Below, one piece after another: positions 21,191 to 25,418 of a DNA stretch of 25,418 nucleotides (its first letter is position 1; every line of letters begins with the position of its first letter). Made by a program: the position numbers and the translations under genes. Source of the stretch: an uncultured Porphyromonas sp. (lineage in GTDB: Bacteria; Bacteroidota; Bacteroidia; Bacteroidales; Porphyromonadaceae); assembly GCA_905372565.1 (NCBI GenBank), contig CAJPPK010000023.1:1-25418 (forward strand), read 5' to 3'. Below the pieces are notes generated by a model, which saw nothing but the letters and a program-made list of their open reading frames with translations, was not told where the DNA came from and ran no database searches.

Positions 21191-23470
21191 ATGCTTCACC
21201 ATTTCCGCCCAGCACTCTGTATCCTCACCTTGGCCTTGGGTCTAGGGAGCTGTACGGCCTCTGCTCGTGGCACCCGACCTCCACAAGACCCGATAGACTA
21301 CGTTGATCCTCACGTGGGAGGCATTAGCCACCTGCTCGTGCCGACCTTCCCTACGGTACACCTGCCTAACGGGATGATGCGGGTACACCCCCAGCGTGCC
21401 GACTATGCTACCGAGCAGATCGCAGGCTTGCCCTTGATCCTGACTTCGCACCGTGGTGTTTCGGCCTTCCACCTCAGTCCTCGCAGAAGTCTGCGAGACT
21501 CCATCCCCGAAGTCACCGCCTATAGCTACGACGACGAGCAGGTTCGCCCCTACCATTATAGCGCTTTCCTCGTCGAGCCCGAGATCTCTGTCGACTTTGC
21601 CCCCGCCTATCGCAGTGCGATCTATCGCCTTCGCTTCGAGGGAGAGAAGGATGGTCGCCACCTCGTCTTCTCTACAGACAAGGGAGAGCTAGTCGCTTCG
21701 GGGAAAAGCCTCTTCGGCTACCAGCAGCTCGAAGACTCTACGAAGGTGTATATCTATGGGGAATTCAATGTCGAGCCCCAGCGTCTTGGCCTGCGTGACC
21801 AGCAGACGGGGCGTGTAACACCTGCCACTGGCGTAGCTAGGGGCAAGGCGCTGACCTTTACCTTTGCCCAATCTGACGTAGCCATGCGCTATGGCATCTC
21901 CTACATCAGCATCGAGCAGGCAAAAAGGAATGTCCTCAAGGAAATTCAGGCCTTCGAGGTCGATCTCGTAGCTAAGTTCGGGCGCAACGAATGGAGTAAG
22001 GCACTCGACAAGATCCAGCTCGAAGGTGGTACAGAGGCCGAGCGTCGTGTCTTCTACACTTCCCTTTACCGCACCTACGAACGCATGATCTGCCTCTCAG
22101 AAGAAGGTTCCTACTGGAGTGCGTATGACAAAAAGGTACATGAGGACGGCGGTGTGCCCTTCTACACCGACGATTGGCTCTGGGACACCTTCCGTGCGGC
22201 CCACCCACTACGTATCCTTCTCGACCCGGTGAAGGAGCAACAGATGCTCACCTCCTACCTTCGCATGGCGGAGCAAAGCCCCGAGGGCTGGCTACCGACC
22301 TTCCCTGAGGTCACAGGGGATACCCATCGTATGAACGGCACCCATACGATCGCCCCCTTTGCCGATGCCTACTCTAAGGGCGTCACAGGCTTCAACCTCA
22401 GTGCAGCCTATACTGCCTCGAAGAAAACCCTCGAGGAGAAGTCCTATCTCCCCTGGACTCGTCGCCCAAAGGGTGAGCTCTCCAAGTACCTCGATGAGCA
22501 TGGCTACTTCCCAGGGCTACCCATTGGTGCGAAGGAGACCTACCCCGAGGTGACTTTATGGGAGAAGCGCCAGAGCGTAGCCGTAAGCTTAGCCGCCGCT
22601 TACGACTACTGGACGCTAGCGCAGCTAGCCAAATTCTCCGGACACGACGAGGAAGCGGCCGGCTATCTCCGACGTTCGTACGACTATCGCAAGCTCTTCA
22701 ACTACGAAACGGGCTTCTTCCACCCCAAGGACAGCAAGGGTCGCTTCATCGAACCCTTCAATTACGAGCTATCAGGTGGGCTCGGCGCTCGTGATTACTA
22801 TGACGAAAACAACGCCTACACCTACCGCTGGGATGTCCTACATAATCCTGCGGATCTGATTCACCTAATGGGTGGCAAGGAGCGCTTCATCGCTCGTCTC
22901 GACGAGACGCTACGTACCCCGCTGAGTATGTCTAAGTGGGAGTTCTATAGCAAGCTCCCTGATCAGACGGGTAACGTAGGTCAGTTCGCCATGTCCAATG
23001 AGCCTAGCCTCCACATCCCCTACCTCTATAACTACGCAGGTGCCCCCTGGCGCACCCAGCGCCTCGTGCGTAAGCTCATCGACACGTGGTTCCGTGACGA
23101 TCTGATGGGTGTCCCTGGTGACGAAGATGGAGGAGGTCTCAGCGCCTTCGTAGTCTTCTCGATGATGGGGCTCTACCCTGTGACCCCTGGACTTCCGGTC
23201 TACAACATCGGGACACCTTTCTTCGACAAGCTGACCCTACGCCTAGCCTCTGGACGTACCTTTACCATCGAGGCTGCCGGAGCATCTCCCCGAAACAAGT
23301 ACATCCAGTCTGCGACCCTCAATGGCAAGACCCTCGATCGTCCCTGGATACGCCACAGCGAGCTCGTCGGAGGGGGTAAGCTCGTCTTCACCATGGGCCC
23401 TCGTCCCAATAAGGCATGGGGAGCGAACACTCCGCCCCCCTCTGCCGAGAAGATCGATCTAGGCAAGTAG
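21191..23470 (+). CDS. GH92 family alpha-mannosidase, lipoprotein
   Basis: A 759-residue glycoside hydrolase. A lipoprotein signal with lipobox LGSC (Cys21) predicts anchoring in the outer membrane. The N-terminal beta-sandwich starts IDYVDPHVGG and has FPTVHLPNGMMRVHP. The catalytic alpha-barrel carries FYTDDWLWDTFRAAHPL (Asp332 region), MSNEPSLHIPYLYNY (Asn603-Glu604) and PGDEDGGGLSAFVVFSMMGL (from 642). These are the Glu and Asp clusters expected in GH92 calcium-dependent exo-mannosidases. The GDEDGGG form differs from the GNEDCGQMSAWY form of other members, indicating a different subgroup, so linkage specificity should not be assumed. The family removes alpha-mannose from high-mannose N-glycans or yeast mannan. 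The gene stands alone, with no SusC/SusD pair nearby. It probably trims host glycoproteins (inference). Confidence 0.92.
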   Translation: MLHHFRPALCILTLALGLGSCTASARGTRPPQDPIDYVDPHVGGISHLLVPTFPTVHLPNGMMRVHPQRADYATEQIAGLPLILTSHRGVSAFHLSPRRSLRDSIPEVTAYSYDDEQVRPYHYSAFLVEPEISVDFAPAYRSAIYRLRFEGEKDGRHLVFSTDKGELVASGKSLFGYQQLEDSTKVYIYGEFNVEPQRLGLRDQQTGRVTPATGVARGKALTFTFAQSDVAMRYGISYISIEQAKRNVLKEIQAFEVDLVAKFGRNEWSKALDKIQLEGGTEAERRVFYTSLYRTYERMICLSEEGSYWSAYDKKVHEDGGVPFYTDDWLWDTFRAAHPLRILLDPVKEQQMLTSYLRMAEQSPEGWLPTFPEVTGDTHRMNGTHTIAPFADAYSKGVTGFNLSAAYTASKKTLEEKSYLPWTRRPKGELSKYLDEHGYFPGLPIGAKETYPEVTLWEKRQSVAVSLAAAYDYWTLAQLAKFSGHDEEAAGYLRRSYDYRKLFNYETGFFHPKDSKGRFIEPFNYELSGGLGARDYYDENNAYTYRWDVLHNPADLIHLMGGKERFIARLDETLRTPLSMSKWEFYSKLPDQTGNVGQFAMSNEPSLHIPYLYNYAGAPWRTQRLVRKLIDTWFRDDLMGVPGDEDGGGLSAFVVFSMMGLYPVTPGLPVYNIGTPFFDKLTLRLASGRTFTIEAAGASPRNKYIQSATLNGKTLDRPWIRHSELVGGGKLVFTMGPRPNKAWGANTPPPSAEKIDLGK

Positions 23471-23496
23471 CCCCGACGATCTATCCCAAAAGCAAG

Positions 23497-23530
23497 CGCC
23501 CCGTGCTGGAGATCCATCCAGCACGGGGCG
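23497..23530. terminator. Bidirectional terminator between the GH92 gene and gcvT
   Basis: A perfect 14-bp GC-rich stem (CGCCCCGTGCTGGA, 23497-23510; complement 23517-23530) with a 6-nt loop GATCCA, between convergent genes. T-tracts are poor on both sides, but placement and stability support a shared terminator. Confidence 0.75.
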
Positions 23531-23564
23531 TTGCTATTTCGATAGCTCGACTTAGCCTAGAGAG

Positions 23565-24659
23565 CTATTCGAGGGAGCGCATAGGAGGCTTAACCACTTC
23601 GGCAGCCAGCTTACGTCCACGGACGACGATCGAGATAGGTGTACCTACGGCAGCGTTAGGCTTCGTGACGTAGCCCATACCGATACCCGTCTTGAGGGTT
23701 GGGGACATCGTCCCTGAAGTCACCTCGCCGATGATATTCCCCTCGGCATCTGCGATCTCATAGTGTGAGCGAGGGACGCCCTTATCCTTGAGCTTAAAGG
23801 CGATGAGCTTGCGGGTGATCCCGTCAGCCTTCTGCTTCTCGAAGAGCACCTTGCTAGGGAAGTTCTTCTCAGGGATGAGCTTCGTGATCCAGCCCAAGCC
23901 TGCTTCTAGAGGCGAAGTCGTATCGGTGATATCATTCCCATAGAGGCAGAAGCCCACCTCGAGGCGTAGTGTGTCACGGGCACCTAGACCGATAGGACGG
24001 ATACCCTCGGGCTTACCCGCCTCGAAGATGGCGTTCCAGATCTTTTCCCCATACTGTGGGTAGAAATAGATCTCGAATCCGCCAGCACCGGTGTAGCCGG
24101 TATTGGAGAGAATGACATCGGGACAGCCGGCGAAGGTACCGACCTTGAAGGTGTAATAAGGGATGTCGCTGAGGTTAACGTCCGTCAGACGCTGGAGTAC
24201 CTGCAGGGCTAGTGGCCCCTGGATAGCTAGCTGGCCGACATTGTCCGAGCTGTTCTCGAGCTCAGCACCTACCTGATTGTGTGCTTGGCACCAGGCCCAG
24301 TCCTTCTCAATATTAGCTGCATTGACCACAAGCATGTACTTCTCGTCTTCGTAGTGATAGACTAGGAGGTCGTCCACGATACCTCCCTGATCATTAGGGA
24401 AGCAGGTGTACTGAATATCCCCGATGCCCAGCTTCGAAGCATCATTGCTCGTGATGTCCTGGATAAACCTTAGGGCGTTCGGACCCTTGACCCAGAACTC
24501 ACCCATATGGGACACATCAAAGACGCCGACACCCTTGACGACCGTCATATGCTCCTCGATGATCCCCGTAGGGTACTCGATCGGCATATCATAGCCTGCG
24601 AATTCGTGCATCTTGGCTCCTAGCGCCTTGTGGATGTCGGTAAATGGAGTAGTCTTCAT
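23565..24659 (-). CDS. gcvT: Glycine cleavage system T protein (aminomethyltransferase)
   Basis: GcvT transfers the methylene unit from the aminomethyl-lipoyl H protein to tetrahydrofolate and releases ammonia. The 364-residue length is standard. Visible motifs are HEFAGYDMPIEY (18-29), GVFDVSHMGEF (45-55) and GGIVDDLLVY, with the catalytic Asp96. Also present are LAIQGP, LSNTGYTGAGGFEIYF, GLGARDTLRLEVG and GEVTSGTMSPTL. The sequence looks fully functional. gcvP and gcvH are not in the window; scattered gcv genes are common in this phylum. It has a TACCTTTG box 43 bp upstream on its own strand and a shared terminator downstream. The small membrane protein gene upstream on the same strand is 143 bp away and is probably a separate unit. 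Confidence 0.97.
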   Translation of the reverse strand: MKTTPFTDIHKALGAKMHEFAGYDMPIEYPTGIIEEHMTVVKGVGVFDVSHMGEFWVKGPNALRFIQDITSNDASKLGIGDIQYTCFPNDQGGIVDDLLVYHYEDEKYMLVVNAANIEKDWAWCQAHNQVGAELENSSDNVGQLAIQGPLALQVLQRLTDVNLSDIPYYTFKVGTFAGCPDVILSNTGYTGAGGFEIYFYPQYGEKIWNAIFEAGKPEGIRPIGLGARDTLRLEVGFCLYGNDITDTTSPLEAGLGWITKLIPEKNFPSKVLFEKQKADGITRKLIAFKLKDKGVPRSHYEIADAEGNIIGEVTSGTMSPTLKTGIGMGYVTKPNAAVGTPISIVVRGRKLAAEVVKPPMRSLE

Positions 24660-24701
24660 AGTGACTCGTTCTACTTAGTTGGTGTTAGTTGTACTGCGAC
24701 T

Positions 24702-24709
24702 CAAAGGTA
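24702..24709 (-). promoter_or_regulatory. -7 box TACCTTTG for gcvT
   Basis: On the minus strand TACCTTTG matches TAnnTTTG and ends 43 bp before the gcvT start codon. No glycine riboswitch-like structure was recognised in the short leader. Confidence 0.55.
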
Positions 24710-24802
24710 GTGAGTTCCGAGGAAGAAACCTATTTTCTCGACATCTTAAATAATTGATGGAAGTCCCTAAGATTTACGGCTTTGGTTGAGCTCTTCTACC
24801 TT

Positions 24803-24994
24803 CTAGGGACGGGGGCTACGACCGTTGTCATTCTTACGTAGGAAGTAGAGTAGCCCCAGGAGGTTCAATACTCCTAGACCAGCACCCATAAGGATGATCA
24901 TACGTTGAGCTTCGCCGACGAAGGGTAGGGCGACCACGGCTGCCACGACGACGATAACGAGGAGGAAGAGGATGACTTTGCGGATGAGTGCCAT
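24803..24994 (-). CDS. Small two-helix membrane protein, unknown function
   Basis: A 63-residue protein. A short basic start (MALIRK) leads to helix one (VILFLLVIVVVAAVVALPFV, about 7-26). A polar turn GEAQR follows, then helix two (MIILMGAGLGVLNLLGLLYF, about 32-51) and a basic tail RKNDNGRSPRP. A helical hairpin with both ends in the cytoplasm is predicted from the positive charges. I do not recognise a family. It is preceded on its strand by TAGCTTTG at 25043-25050, 49 bp from the start, which supports an expressed gene. It is transcribed away from tRNA-Asp. Confidence 0.65.
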   Translation of the reverse strand: MALIRKVILFLLVIVVVAAVVALPFVGEAQRMIILMGAGLGVLNLLGLLYFLRKNDNGRSPRP

Positions 24995-25042
24995 ATCGTG
25001 TATACTTGAAAATCGTTAGGTAAATAGGAGTAATCTGTCTGA

Positions 25043-25050
25043 CAAAGCTA
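25043..25050 (-). promoter_or_regulatory. -7 box TAGCTTTG for the small membrane protein gene
   Basis: Minus-strand match to TAnnTTTG ending 49 bp before the start codon. No -33 element at the expected spacing. Confidence 0.5.
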
Positions 25051-25121
25051 CGACAAATCAAGCGTTCGGGCGGAGGAAGAGCGCCCTCGCTGGCGACTAG
25101 CTCAGGAGCGCCCCTTCACCA

Positions 25122-25209
25122 AGGTCAACCTCTCGCCTGAGAAAGGTAGACCTTTCCCCGAGCAAAGCTATACCTTCGACAGCATGAAGGTATACCTTTC
25201 TCGGGACGA
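25122..25209. repeat. 22-bp phased palindrome array upstream of tRNA-Asp
   Basis: Four cores at exact 22-bp steps: AGGTCAACCT (25122), AGGTAGACCT (25144), AGCTATACCT (25166) and AGGTATACCT (25188). The last is a perfect palindrome. Spacers are 12 bp and C/T-rich at their start. Two further weak, out-of-phase relatives may follow near 25211 and 25234. The array lies between the divergent promoters of the small membrane protein gene and tRNA-Asp. The rest of this 369-bp gap holds no gene. Confidence 0.85.
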
Positions 25210-25300
25210 CGACCACACCTTAACCGAGGAGAAAGGAAGATTCTTTATCTCCTAGCTCCTAATCAGTTACCCAGATCCAAGAGCTTCGCTAGGGAAAGGA

Positions 25301-25332
25301 TTTGCACGTTCGGAGGGAATGCACTATCTTTG
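25301..25332 (+). promoter_or_regulatory. Promoter of tRNA-Asp
   Basis: TTTG (25301-25304), a 20-bp spacer, then TATCTTTG (25325-25332), 31 bp before the tRNA 5' end. It is the best match in the window to the Bacteroidota housekeeping promoter. Confidence 0.85.
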
Positions 25333-25363
25333 CAAAGTCAAATTCGAGGGCTACCTCAACGAG

Positions 25364-25418
25364 GGTGTGGTAGTTCAGCTGGTTAGAATACCTGCCTGTC
25401 ACGCAGGGGGTCGCGGGT
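25364..25418 (+). tRNA. tRNA-Asp (GTC), truncated by the window edge
   Basis: The acceptor 5' strand is GGTGTGG (25364-25370), followed by a D arm with GTTC and AGCTGGTTAGAAT. The anticodon stem CCTGC/GCAGG encloses CTGTCAC, with anticodon GTC at 25398-25400. The sequence stops within the T arm (CGCGGGT), so the 3' part lies beyond the window. Confidence 0.95.

Noticed and set aside
24660..24802. Glycine riboswitch before gcvT
   Set aside because: The promoter box leaves a leader of only about 35 nt, too short for a glycine aptamer, and no conserved aptamer core was seen in the gap.
25122..25209. The regularly spaced repeats as CRISPR arrays
   Set aside because: Repeat plus spacer is only 22 bp, the conserved core is a 10-bp palindrome with 12-bp spacers, and no cas genes are in the window. 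CRISPR repeats and spacers are each about 25-40 bp.

Overview
The window looks like chromosomal DNA of a Porphyromonas-type bacterium (Bacteroidota). The sequence supports this in three ways. Most genes sit 25-50 bp downstream of the Bacteroidota -7 promoter box TAnnTTTG, usually as TATCTTTG. The 5543-7720 peptidase closely resembles the prolyl tripeptidyl peptidase PtpA of P. gingivalis, including catalytic spacing. The 191-residue superoxide dismutase has the P. gingivalis-type ligand numbering. Base composition appears to be a little above 50% GC, by eye. The species cannot be named from this window.

Layout. 1-600: a decayed coding fragment, then two tandem terminators serving a minus-strand unit. 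601-2209 (minus): a fimbrillin-like lipoprotein followed by a 55-residue peptide gene. 2210-2830: gene-poor, with an orphan terminator hairpin. 2831-5223 (plus): an unrecognised gene, a DUF3298-type lipoprotein and rsmG. 5543-9031: ptpA-purD. 9121-11709: a membrane protein, a DUF2027/Smr protein and a CYTH-domain protein, tightly packed. 11810-12385: sod. 12589-16870: a housekeeping cluster yceD-rpmF-fabH-era-der, interrupted by two strong terminators. 17424-20851: a large outer-membrane protein with three barrel-like parts plus an OmpA-domain partner. 21191-23470: a GH92 mannosidase lipoprotein. 23565-24994 (minus): gcvT and a small membrane protein. The right edge cuts into tRNA-Asp(GTC) at 25364.

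The most unusual signal is non-coding. Three separate intergenic regions (about 16996-17127, 20984-21071 and 25122-25209) carry 4-6 copies of a 10-bp palindrome, consensus AG(G/C)TNNACCT, at exactly 22-bp spacing. Each lies roughly 95-185 bp upstream of a recognisable -7 box. A fourth region (5316-5407) has a related array with a 23-bp period built on ATATACCT, and 3565-3649 holds degenerate copies. Evenly phased palindromes at different promoters could be a shared regulatory or chromatin-binding element. They could also be the remains of a tandem-repeat mobile element like the BrickBuilt MITEs described in P. gingivalis. The sequence alone does not decide between these.

Functionally the window mixes core metabolism and translation (purD, rsmG, rpmF, era, der, fabH, gcvT) with envelope and peptide- or glycan-harvesting functions (PtpA, GH92, OMP pair, fimbrillin-like lipoprotein). 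That fits an asaccharolytic, peptide-using host-associated anaerobe, though this lifestyle is inferred.
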